Shown piece after piece: positions 8,230 through 14,932 of a stretch of DNA of 37,954 nt. This stretch comes from Pseudomonadota bacterium (GTDB lineage: Bacteria; Chloroflexota; UBA5177), in the NCBI GenBank assembly GCA_021324655.1, contig JAJPIP010000042.1:1-37954 (forward strand). Reading direction: 5' to 3'. The notes beneath the pieces are model-generated. The model saw only the letters and a program-made list of their open reading frames with translations. It was not told the origin of the DNA and ran no database searches. Position 1 is the stretch's first letter, and every line of letters starts with the position of its first letter. Both the position numbers and the translations under genes were made by a program.

Positions 8230-8258
8230 AGACTATCACTGTGGGACCGGCGCAGCAA
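8230..8258 (-). promoter_or_regulatory. Sigma-70-type promoter for the RIO kinase leader
   Basis: On the minus strand: -35 TTGCTG (8258-8253), 17-bp spacer, extended -10 TGA-TAGTCT (8238-8230). The expected start is near 8223, giving a leader of about 200 nt before GTG 8023. It is the only promoter in the window where I find a plausible -35, correct spacing and an extended -10 together. Confidence 0.55.
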
Positions 8259-8292
8259 CCATCACGCGCCGCAATGCGCCCCCTTAAACAGG

Positions 8293-8319
8293 AAAAGCCG
8301 GGTCCTGGCACCCGGCTTT
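8293..8319 (-). terminator. Rho-independent terminator after the CxxC zinc-ribbon gene
   Basis: On the minus strand: stem AAAGCCGGGT (8319-8310), loop of six, stem ACCCGGCTTT (8303-8294), with the T run at the 3' side (8296-8293). It lies 17 bp after the stop of the gene at 8336-8653 and separates it from the RIO kinase promoter. Confidence 0.88.
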
Positions 8320-8335
8320 GAATCTCTCGCGAGAA

Positions 8336-8653
8336 CTACCAGCGGTTGCGCGGAGCGGGCTGGTAGCAGTCGGAGCAGTAAACGGGGCGGTCGTTCCGTG
8401 GAACGAAGGGAACGAGCGCCTCCTTGCCACAGCGCGAGCAGGTCGCGCTGAACATCTCGCGGCGCGGACGGTCGGAGTACCCCCCGTAGGAGCCGCCGTA
8501 GTCGCCATTCTGGGCGCGGCGCGCGGCGCGGCAGTCCGGACAGCGCTTCGGCTCCTGGTAGCCGCGTGACGCGTGAAACTCCTGATCGTTCGCACTAAAC
8601 GTGAATTCGGAGCCACACTGGGCGCAGCTCAGGGTTCGGTCGGTATAGGTCAT
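8336..8653 (-). CDS. Two-zinc-ribbon protein of the CxxC-x17-CxxC type
   Basis: 105 residues from ATG 8653 with GGAAG 4 nt upstream. The N-terminal half has Cys10/Cys13 and Cys38/Cys41 ('LSCAQCGSEFTFS', 'RCPDCR'), the pattern of the small zf-trcl-type ribbon. A linker rich in Gly, Tyr and Ser (50-62) follows. The C-terminal half has Cys72/Cys75, exactly 17 residues, and Cys93/Cys96, the CxxC-x17-CxxC module. Proteins of this family are common in environmental bacteria and often abundant in cold or stress conditions, but their role is not established; nucleic-acid binding is a guess from the basic ribbon. The 5' leader is about 100 nt (promoter at 8761-8769), and a terminator makes it monocistronic. 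Confidence 0.85.
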   Translation of the reverse strand: MTYTDRTLSCAQCGSEFTFSANDQEFHASRGYQEPKRCPDCRAARRAQNGDYGGSYGGYSDRPRREMFSATCSRCGKEALVPFVPRNDRPVYCSDCYQPAPRNRW

Positions 8654-8760
8654 GCTTCTTCCACCTCTGGGTTGGACAACGGGTTACGTACAACGTCTAG
8701 ACAGAGCTGGAAGTGATGCCAGGGACCGACCCAGCCCGCACCTAGGGAGTTGTTCACATA

Positions 8761-8769
8761 AGTCTAGCA
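8761..8769 (-). promoter_or_regulatory. Extended -10 (TGC-TAGACT) for the CxxC zinc-ribbon gene
   Basis: Minus-strand TGCTAGACT is a good extended -10 without a clear -35. The start would be near 8754, giving a leader of about 100 nt before ATG 8653, long for this compact genome. Confidence 0.45.
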
Positions 8770-8792
8770 CCCGCGCAAAAAATCTGCTTTTC

Positions 8793-8801
8793 TGCTAGGA
8801 T
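8793..8801 (+). promoter_or_regulatory. Extended -10 (TGC-TAGGAT) for the 62-residue Cys protein
   Basis: Plus-strand TGCTAGGAT, with the start expected near 8808 and the GGAGGTG ribosome-binding site at 8821-8827. It stands back-to-back with the minus-strand extended -10 at 8761-8769, forming a divergent promoter pair 24 bp apart. Confidence 0.5.
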
Positions 8802-8831
8802 GCGCGCATAGGTTTCTGCGGGAGGTGCGCG

Positions 8832-9020
8832 GTGCATGATGACCGCTGTCCCCGATGTCACGGCAATCTATTCTTTGAAGCCGACGTCGCCGAGAACTTG
8901 TTGCTGCGGAAGTGCTTGCAGTGCGGTTTTATCGAATCGTACTTCTGGATGGATCATCGGCAACGGAGAATAATTTTCCTGCCGCCGGACACGGATCCTC
9001 CCCAGGCTGCCACTATGTAG
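8832..9020 (+). CDS. Small single-zinc-ribbon protein
   Basis: 62 residues from GTG 8832, with GGAGGTG 5 nt upstream and an extended -10 before it. Cys6/Cys9 ('CPRCHG') and Cys28/Cys31 ('CLQC') are 18 residues apart, enough for one zinc ribbon. The rest has aromatic and basic residues ('FIESYFWMDHRQRR'). No known family is recognised. It may bind nucleic acid or protein. It is divergent from the two-ribbon gene, and its 3' end faces the nuclease gene at 9040. Confidence comes from the promoter, ribosome-binding site and Cys pattern together. Confidence 0.65.
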   Translation: MHDDRCPRCHGNLFFEADVAENLLLRKCLQCGFIESYFWMDHRQRRIIFLPPDTDPPQAATM

Positions 9021-9039
9021 CGGCTCCGGCCGGCCGCGG

Positions 9040-9699
9040 TCAGCGTCTTGCCGGCGTACGCCGCCGGCCGAACTCACCCCGGCACGCGTAGCACGTACAC
9101 CCCGGCGGGGCCTCGAATCGCCCCTCTTCGATGGCGCGAATAATGCGCTCGACTCGCTCGGTTGTCTCGGCAAATGTAGCGTTCGTGGGGACGAATTGGT
9201 GCTCGGCGCCGTCACCCAGATAGAAGTACGTGAAGGCCACGCTCTCCGGCGGCAGCCCGTGACGACGCGCTGTGGCCATGGCGTAGAGAGGGAGCTGTAG
9301 TCTCGCTGCCGGATCGTCTCGCTGTCCGCCGCTGCCGCTCTTGAAGTCCACGAGTTCCAGTCCCCCGTCGGGCCGCGGCAAAACGAGATCGATGCGGCCG
9401 TGGACGTCACCGCGGTCGAACGGGAGGACAAATGGGCGCTCGACCGCGACCGGCGCGATGTTGAAGCGGGAGTGCAGAAAGCGATCGAAGAGAGGTTGAA
9501 TATCGGCGGGGACGTCCTCACGTAGGAGGGCGGGAGCTCGCATGTGGCGGGCTATGACGTTGTGGACGCTTGTCCCGCGCCGCATGCCGGCGGTCACGGG
9601 GGGCGGCCGTCCATCAATGTACGTGGCCTTGTACTGATGAGGACACGCCTCATACGTCATCAGTCCGCTCACGGAGTAGCGGGGACGGGGCTCTTCCAT
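9040..9699 (-). CDS. PD-(D/E)XK nuclease of the RecB/Cas4 type with probable Fe-S cluster
   Basis: 219 residues from ATG 9699. The N-terminus has 'YSVSGLMTYEACPHQYK', the typical opening of RecB/AddB-type nuclease domains. 'GRIDLVL' and 'LELVDFKSG' supply the catalytic Asp and D-x-K, and 'QLPLYAMA' is the conserved Q-x3-Y helix. Cys19 together with Cys201, Cys203 and Cys206 at the C-terminus reproduces the split four-Cys arrangement that holds a 4Fe-4S cluster in AddB, Cas4 and Dna2. No helicase domain is present, so it is a stand-alone 5' or single-strand exonuclease candidate for DNA repair. No cas gene or CRISPR array is nearby. The start shares the CATG at 9697-9700 with a possible start of the divergent gene. 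Confidence 0.85.
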   Translation of the reverse strand: MEEPRPRYSVSGLMTYEACPHQYKATYIDGRPPPVTAGMRRGTSVHNVIARHMRAPALLREDVPADIQPLFDRFLHSRFNIAPVAVERPFVLPFDRGDVHGRIDLVLPRPDGGLELVDFKSGSGGQRDDPAARLQLPLYAMATARRHGLPPESVAFTYFYLGDGAEHQFVPTNATFAETTERVERIIRAIEEGRFEAPPGCTCYACRGEFGRRRTPARR

Positions 9700-9751
9700 G
9701 ACCCATTCTGCTCGACTTGCTCTTCCTCCTCCCTTCCCGCTACACCGGAAC

Positions 9752-10117
9752 ATGCGCTACGTGCTTGCGGCCGGTGACGCCGCCATCATCCTTCTCTTTG
9801 CGCTGCTCGGCCGTGGCGCTCATCATGAGAACGGGAGCCCGGCCTACGTTCTGACGACAGCCCTTCCCTTTCTCGCCGGATGGTATGTGGCCGCCTCGGT
9901 CGGCGGGATCTATGAGCGAACTCTCTTGCCCTGGCGATGGGTCATCAGGGACGCGGCAGCGACGGCGCTGGCCGGCGGTCTTCTCGGTTTGCTTGTGCGG
10001 TCGGTGCTGGAGAGACGGCCCGCACCGGTCTCCTTTGCGCTGGTCGCGCTGTCCTTTCTGACTGTGCTGCTCACGGCGTGGCATGCCGCGGCACGTGCTG
10101 TGATTCGGAGTGATTAG
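9752..10117 (+). CDS. DUF3054 family membrane protein
   Basis: 121 residues from ATG 9752; the frame is also open from ATG 9698, adding 18 residues and touching the nuclease start. Four membrane helices. The start 'GDAAIILLFALLGRGAHH' carries the Asp-x(n)-FxxxGRxxH signature of DUF3054, a family of unknown function seen mostly in actinobacteria, Chloroflexota and halophilic archaea. The ribosome-binding site is weak at both starts. The stop is 9 bp before the P1 peptidase start, so the two are one operon. Confidence 0.75.
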   Translation: MRYVLAAGDAAIILLFALLGRGAHHENGSPAYVLTTALPFLAGWYVAASVGGIYERTLLPWRWVIRDAAATALAGGLLGLLVRSVLERRPAPVSFALVALSFLTVLLTAWHAAARAVIRSD

Positions 10118-10126
10118 GAGGTACCG

Positions 10127-11185
10127 ATGCGGGCGCGAGATCTTGGCATCATCATCGGCGGTTTGCCGCCGGGTCCGAACGACGCTCTGACGGACGTCGC
10201 GGGCGTGGAGGTGGGTTACGAGACCATCGTGCGGGGCGAGGATGTCCGGACCGGCGTAACGGTCATCCTGCCGTTCGAGGGACGCGAGCCGCTCTTTGCC
10301 GCCATCCATCGTCTCAACGGAAACGGCGAGATGACCGGATCACACTACATTGACGAATTCGGCATGCTGACGTCGCCGATCGCCATCACCAACACCCACA
10401 GCGTCGGGACTGTCCATGAGGCGCTGGTTCGGTACTCAGTCGAACGCGGGTACGTGTCCGGTGAGTTCTCGTCGTGGGCGTTGCCTGTCGTGGCCGAGAC
10501 CTGGGATGGGATGCTGAACGATATCAACGGCTTCCATGTCAAACCGCACCATGTCGAGGCTGCCATCGCGTCGGCCAAATCAGGTCCGATCGACGAGGGC
10601 AATGTGGGCGGGGGCACCGGCATGATCTGCCACGGTTTTAAGGGGGGGACGGGAACCGCCTCGCGAGTCGTTCCCGAGGCAGCTGGTGGCTACACCGTCG
10701 GCGTCCTGGTCCAGGCCAATCACGGCCGCCGTGAGCGGTTGCGGATCACGGGCGTGCCCGTTGGAGCTGCGATCGGTCCGGACGAGGTACCGCTTCCGGG
10801 TGTGCACGCTGACGGGCAAGGCTCGATCATCACGGTGGTGGCCACCGATGCGCCGCTCCTTCCCTATCAGTGCAAACGTCTCGCCCAGCGCGCGGCCCTC
10901 GGGATTGGACGCACGGGAGGGCTCGGTGAAGACAGCAGCGGCGACATTATCATCTGCTTTGCCACCGGGAACCGACCCGTGGTGGTCCTGGGCGATCCGC
11001 CGCCCGTGGACGTTCCAATCCGAATGCTTCAGAACGCCTACATCAATCCATTGTTCGCGGCCGCGGTTGATGCCACCGAGGAAGCGATCGTCAACGCGCT
11101 CCTCGCGGCAGGGACCACGACCGGCTACGGAGGCGCCACGGCATACCGGTTACCGCCCGAGCGGCTCGCTCAGCTTCTCCGTTAG
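10127..11185 (+). CDS. P1 family peptidase (DmpA/BapA-type N-terminal-nucleophile aminopeptidase)
   Basis: 352 residues from ATG 10127 with AGGAGG 5 nt upstream. The N-terminus 'GIIIGGLPPGPNDALTDVAG' and the middle 'GNVGGGTGMICHGFKGGTGT' are diagnostic of the DmpA/S58 family. Those enzymes cut themselves into two chains to free a Ser nucleophile and then act as L-aminopeptidase/D-esterase or beta-aminopeptidase. The cleavage site appears in 'EDSSGDIIICFATGN', with Ser271 as expected nucleophile; the residue before it is Ser270 instead of the Gly of DmpA. No signal peptide, so cytoplasmic. It follows the DUF3054 gene after 9 bp. Confidence 0.88.
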   Translation: MRARDLGIIIGGLPPGPNDALTDVAGVEVGYETIVRGEDVRTGVTVILPFEGREPLFAAIHRLNGNGEMTGSHYIDEFGMLTSPIAITNTHSVGTVHEALVRYSVERGYVSGEFSSWALPVVAETWDGMLNDINGFHVKPHHVEAAIASAKSGPIDEGNVGGGTGMICHGFKGGTGTASRVVPEAAGGYTVGVLVQANHGRRERLRITGVPVGAAIGPDEVPLPGVHADGQGSIITVVATDAPLLPYQCKRLAQRAALGIGRTGGLGEDSSGDIIICFATGNRPVVVLGDPPPVDVPIRMLQNAYINPLFAAAVDATEEAIVNALLAAGTTTGYGGATAYRLPPERLAQLLR

Positions 11186-11202
11186 GTCAACTTGCTCCCG
11201 CG

Positions 11203-12258
11203 TCAGGATGAGGCCATCGCCGTTGCTTGCTGAGTGACGGTGGTGTCGGCCAGTACACCTTGCGGGGACGATGCCCCGTAGAACTCGTACCAGGGCTGAG
11301 CGGCCTGCAAGGTGTCGAAGACGTTCTTCAGGTTCTGGGCGCCTTGCGTTTGCAGCCAGGCACGGAACCCGTCACTCCCCTTCTGCGCGTACGCCGGCAC
11401 GCCGTCCTTCCACGCTGCCCGCCCGCATAGGACACCGTTGAAGCGCACGCCACTGTCGCCCGCGAGTCGTAACGTTTCCGTGAACTCCTCGTTGCTGACG
11501 CCTGCGCTCAGGTAGATGAACGGCTTCCCTGCGGCCTGCGCTTGCTCCCGGAAATACTGGATGGCCTCCTCCCGGGAATAGGCTGCCTCACCGGCAAAGG
11601 CATTGGTTCCGGACACGAACTTCATATTGACCGGGACCTCAACCTTGAGAACATCCACGTAGTATTGCTCCTTGGAGAACTCGCGGATGCTCTCGAGGAC
11701 GATCCTCGGCTTCTTCTTGGCATACTCGAGGCCCTTCTCGTCTTCCCCGTCAAGTGGATAGCCGACGAACTCCAGGAAGAACGGAATATCGGCGCCCCGG
11801 CACTCATTGCCGATCCGCTCCGTGAAGGCATGCTTGACGTCGTTGACGTCCTCCTTCTCGTCCGGGTTGTAGTAGAGAAGGACCTTAACGGCGTTGGCCC
11901 CCTGTTGCTTGATCCTGTAGACAGACTCGTGCGGCAGGAGGTCGGGTAGCCGCCCGGGCTGGGTATTGTCGTACCCCGACTTCTCATAGGCGAGAAGCAG
12001 CCCACAGCTGGCGGCTCGGTGCTGCGACGCCGGCAACCCGTACTCCGGGTCAAGCAAGATACCGCTGGCGATTGGAGACAGAACTTCCGTGACGTCCAGC
12101 TTGAACGTCTCCATGTCGTGATCGGTGACGTTCTGCAAGCCGGCAGCCTGCAGCGCTTTTTTGAGCGATCCCCGCTGATCCATCGCGAGATCGGCGAAGA
12201 CGCCGCGGGGATCGGCCAGAGCCTGGAGACCGTTGATCTTTCCCTGGGTGAGTGTCAC
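11203..12258 (-). CDS. lacD: Tagatose 1,6-diphosphate aldolase (LacD-like class I aldolase)
   Basis: 351 residues from GTG 12258 with GGGAGG about 6 nt upstream. Sequence and length fit LacD: 'DQRGSLKKAL', 'ILLDPEYG', 'KVLLYYNPDE', 'FFLEFVGYPL' with Glu163, and 'VDVLKVEVPVN' with Lys205. Lys205 is the Schiff-base lysine and Glu163 a catalytic acid/base in LacD as I recall the numbering. The reaction splits tagatose 1,6-diphosphate (and often fructose bisphosphate) into dihydroxyacetone phosphate and glyceraldehyde 3-phosphate. No other tagatose-pathway gene is nearby, so it may serve as a general ketose-bisphosphate aldolase. A TAGTAT -10 lies 36 bp upstream. Confidence 0.9.
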   Translation of the reverse strand: MTLTQGKINGLQALADPRGVFADLAMDQRGSLKKALQAAGLQNVTDHDMETFKLDVTEVLSPIASGILLDPEYGLPASQHRAASCGLLLAYEKSGYDNTQPGRLPDLLPHESVYRIKQQGANAVKVLLYYNPDEKEDVNDVKHAFTERIGNECRGADIPFFLEFVGYPLDGEDEKGLEYAKKKPRIVLESIREFSKEQYYVDVLKVEVPVNMKFVSGTNAFAGEAAYSREEAIQYFREQAQAAGKPFIYLSAGVSNEEFTETLRLAGDSGVRFNGVLCGRAAWKDGVPAYAQKGSDGFRAWLQTQGAQNLKNVFDTLQAAQPWYEFYGASSPQGVLADTTVTQQATAMASS

Positions 12259-12293
12259 TTCGCACCTCCCACTCAATCCTGGATGCCCGCCCC

Positions 12294-12299
12294 ATACTA
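12294..12299 (-). promoter_or_regulatory. -10 box TAGTAT for the LacD-like aldolase gene
   Basis: Minus-strand TAGTAT with a start expected near 12287 and a leader of about 29 nt that contains the ribosome-binding site. No clear -35. Confidence 0.4.
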
Positions 12300-12321
12300 A
12301 CGAAGCGACGTGAGGAGGAGG

Positions 12322-12349
12322 GGGCGCGGCGGCGCGTGCCGCCGCGCCC
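12322..12349 (-). terminator. Very stable GC hairpin between the MFS and aldolase genes, no U-tract
   Basis: Perfect 12-bp all-G/C stem GGGCGCGGCGGC (12322-12333) and GCCGCCGCGCCC (12338-12349) with loop GCGT. It lies 79 bp after the MFS stop and just upstream of the aldolase promoter, as a terminator would, but no T run follows on either strand. The rest of the 169-bp gap holds only the -10 box at 12294. Confidence 0.5.
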
Positions 12350-12427
12350 GGAGTGAGGAGTGACGCCCTCACCGTAGCGAACGGACATTGCCGCTCGGTT
12401 GCCGGCCGGTGAACGGGCGATGAACCG

Positions 12428-13675
12428 TTAGGAGCCTTCGCTGCGGCTCAGGCCCGGGGAGAAGGACGTGCGAATCAAGCGCGGCAGGGCGGCCGCACCC
12501 AGGAGAGCGATGGGCGCACCGGCGAGAAATAGACCGGCGAGCACAAAGATGGGCCGGATACCCAGTGTCGCCGTCAGGGCGCCTCCCAGCAACGGGCCGG
12601 CGCCGAAGCCCATCGAGGAGGCGGCGCCCATGAGGCCAAACGCCGTCCCCTTGGCCCGCGCCGGACTGGTCGTGGCCGCCAGCATACCCACCAGACTGAC
12701 CAGACCGCCGAAGGCGATGGTCGCCACGCACCGCACGATCAATAACTCGGTGTAACTCTGGACGAAGGCTTGAGGAATCAGCAGCAGAGCGCTGAGCAGG
12801 ACGGCAGCGCCAACCAGGGGCTTGAGCGGCAAGTGACGTTGCAGGCGGCCGGCAAGGTATGACCCCGCGCCGGCCGTGAGTCCCGCAGCCGCCATCAGCC
12901 AGCCCGTATCGGGCGCCACGTTGCGCGCGGAGTGCAGAAGATCCTGCACATATAAGGGAATAATTGGAAACATCGCGGTTCCCGCCAACTGTGAGATCAA
13001 CACGAGGGCGAGCGCCAGGCCGAAGGCGGGGATGGCGATGACGGATAGCATGGAGACCGCCTCATCCGTGGTCCGGCTGTGGGCGGCGCGAGCCGGCTCC
13101 CAGGCGAAGAGATAGACGACAAGGGTCGCCAGAGCCAGCAGGAGCCCGGCCGCCAGGTAGCAGTACCGGTAGTCGAGCAGGGCAGCCACCGCTCCTCCGC
13201 CCAGGGGGCCCATAGTGGCGCCGATGAAAACGCTCATCTGCAGTAAACCGATGGAGCGGCCCGTCTCCTTCTCGGGGACGGCAGACGCCACGAGGGCCTG
13301 GGCCGCGAAGACGGTGCCCGTCAGCGCGCCTTGCAGCATGCGAAGTCCCAGCAGGATCCACGGTGACGGTGAGAGCCCCATCATTGCCAGGATGATCGAG
13401 GCGCAGATCATCGCCCGCAACAGCATGAAACGGTATCCGAGGCGGTCGGCCAGTTTACCCCAGACGGGCCCGAAAATCGTGGCGGGAATGGAGGGGCCGA
13501 AGCCGATCAGGCCCGACCAGAGCGCGACGGCTCCCAGGCCGTGAACCCCCAGATCGTTCTGCAGGTACAGGGGAATGAAGGGAAGGGTGAAATCGAAACC
13601 CACGATGGCGGTAGCCTGAGCGACACAAATCGCCGCGACCAACGCCCGCCAATCGCGGGACGTGCGGGAAAACAT
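12428..13675 (-). CDS. MFS transporter, drug-exporter-like (DHA1 type)
   Basis: 415 residues from ATG 13675 (GAGG 5 nt upstream); the frame extends to 13720 without support. Twelve membrane helices in two halves joined by a charged loop near residue 190. The loop between helices 2 and 3 has 'GKLADRLGYRFMLLRAM', a close form of the MFS motif A (G-x3-D-R-x-G-R/Y). 'RMLQGALTGTVFAAQALVAS' matches the conserved helix 4 of the DHA1 multidrug and tetracycline exporters. Expected to export small molecules by proton antiport; the substrate is not readable. Divergent from the small membrane protein at 13806. Confidence 0.85.
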   Translation of the reverse strand: MFSRTSRDWRALVAAICVAQATAIVGFDFTLPFIPLYLQNDLGVHGLGAVALWSGLIGFGPSIPATIFGPVWGKLADRLGYRFMLLRAMICASIILAMMGLSPSPWILLGLRMLQGALTGTVFAAQALVASAVPEKETGRSIGLLQMSVFIGATMGPLGGGAVAALLDYRYCYLAAGLLLALATLVVYLFAWEPARAAHSRTTDEAVSMLSVIAIPAFGLALALVLISQLAGTAMFPIIPLYVQDLLHSARNVAPDTGWLMAAAGLTAGAGSYLAGRLQRHLPLKPLVGAAVLLSALLLIPQAFVQSYTELLIVRCVATIAFGGLVSLVGMLAATTSPARAKGTAFGLMGAASSMGFGAGPLLGGALTATLGIRPIFVLAGLFLAGAPIALLGAAALPRLIRTSFSPGLSRSEGS

Positions 13676-13805
13676 CTCAGCCTCGGAAGCCGGCGCAAAG
13701 GAGACAAGTGCAACGAGCACGCCGGTGGAAGGTTCACATGTATACTAACGGTCTCTTCGCCTCTCCCGCAAATCGTCACGACGCATGGCAAGATGGAGCG
13801 TGATG

Positions 13806-14210
13806 ATGCGCCCTCTGCGTGATGCCTCGCTCGCCGCCGCCCTGACACTGGCGGCTGCCGCCGTCCTCGTCGGCCTGCAGGCGGCCGGCATCGCGACGAA
13901 CGTGGCCTTCACGGTTTTCTGGACGTTGGCGACGCTGCTCATGACGGCTGCCATGGCTTTTTCCCTGTATCGGGGTGACAGTGGTGGGGCAGTGGCGTGG
14001 GGGTATATCGCCCTCATCCTGGCCATCGGACAGATCCTGCTGTCGCTGCAGATTGCCACCATGGATGTATCGCCCGTCTGTAGCGCGATCTACAGTTCGT
14101 GCTCCATCAAGTCCCCGGTTGCCTGGGTGCCCTGTGGACTCGGCGCGGCCGCCGCCTGGCTGCTCTGGGGCGCGGTGCGGCGAGCCAAGGCGGAGGCGCC
14201 GCAGCTTTAG
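13806..14210 (+). CDS. Small four-helix membrane protein, unknown
   Basis: 134 residues. Three nearby ATGs exist (13785, 13803, 13806); 13806 is chosen for its 7-nt spacing from GGAG at 13795-13798. Four hydrophobic helices with short loops; the third loop holds two Cys ('PVCSAIYSSCS') and a third Cys starts the last helix ('WVPCGLG'). The C-terminus is basic. No family is recognised. The Cys pair on one side of the membrane could form a disulfide, but this is speculative. Its stop overlaps the end of the convergent phosphatase gene by 4 bp. Confidence 0.7.
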   Translation: MRPLRDASLAAALTLAAAAVLVGLQAAGIATNVAFTVFWTLATLLMTAAMAFSLYRGDSGGAVAWGYIALILAIGQILLSLQIATMDVSPVCSAIYSSCSIKSPVAWVPCGLGAAAAWLLWGAVRRAKAEAPQL

Positions 14211-14863
14211 AAACCAGGAAGGTCGCTGAGCCGGAAGTCTTCCAATGACGGGAGGGTGCGATCGGCTTGTTGGAGACGTGCATCGCCGGCGAGATGCTTG
14301 TCGGGGACCGCTATGCAGTACATGCCCGCCCCTTTGGCGGAGAGTACCCCATTGGGTGAGTCCTCAAACGCGACACAGGTTTCCGGCGGCACTCCCAGCA
14401 AACGTGCGGCGCTGAGGTAGACGGCGGGATGCGGTTTGCCCTCCGCCTCGTGTTCGGCGGACGCGATGGCGGATACGAACGTGCGAAGATCCAGACGGTC
14501 GATGACCGCGTCAATCAGTTCTACCCCAGAGGACGAGGCAATCGCGATCGGTAGTCCGGCTTCCGCGATCGTCTCGACCGCTCTCCGCACTCCGGGATTC
14601 GGCCGGCCCTCGGTTCTGACGAATGCGATCACGCCGTCGACGATCCGCTGTGCGACGTCTTCGACCGAGGGGCCGGTCCACGGGTAGCGGCTGTACCACA
14701 ATGCGGCCACCTCCTTAACTCTGATCCCCATGGTCTCCATGCCCTGCTCGTCCGTCAGATGCAGCCCGAGTGCCCCGAAGACCTCTCGCTCCACCCGTCG
14801 CCACACCGGCTCGGTGTCGATCAACAGGCCGTCCATATCGAAGATCACGGCGCGGGTCGTCAT
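14207..14863 (-). CDS. hxpB: HAD-family sugar-phosphate phosphatase, HxpB-like
   Basis: 218 residues from ATG 14863. HAD motifs in order: I 'FDMDGLLIDTEP' (nucleophile Asp9, acid Asp11), II 'IASSSG', III Lys in 'EGKPHPAVY', IV 'AFEDSPNG'. The alpha-helical cap carries 'MGIRVKEVAALWYSRYPW', which closely matches the cap of E. coli HxpB/YniC (hexitol and 2-deoxyglucose 6-phosphate phosphatase) and separates it from beta-phosphoglucomutase. The likely role is removal of phosphate from hexose or hexitol phosphates; the exact substrate is unknown. Divergent from the erythromycin-esterase-like gene across 69 bp. Confidence 0.85.
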   Translation of the reverse strand: MTTRAVIFDMDGLLIDTEPVWRRVEREVFGALGLHLTDEQGMETMGIRVKEVAALWYSRYPWTGPSVEDVAQRIVDGVIAFVRTEGRPNPGVRRAVETIAEAGLPIAIASSSGVELIDAVIDRLDLRTFVSAIASAEHEAEGKPHPAVYLSAARLLGVPPETCVAFEDSPNGVLSAKGAGMYCIAVPDKHLAGDARLQQADRTLPSLEDFRLSDLPGF

Positions 14864-14932
14864 GTCCTCAGGCTACCAGTCACGCGGCCCATAACTTGCA
14901 GCGCAATGTGATAGTGCGACAAGGAGCGAACC

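Noticed and set aside
9040-9699. Cas4 and a CRISPR system
   Set aside because: The nuclease resembles Cas4 in fold, but there are no repeat-spacer arrays and no other cas gene in the window.
13741-13746. TATACT as the promoter of the small membrane protein gene at 13806
   Set aside because: The hexamer is good but has no -35 and the wrong TG spacing for an extended -10, and the same bases could serve the opposite strand, so I left it out of the feature list.
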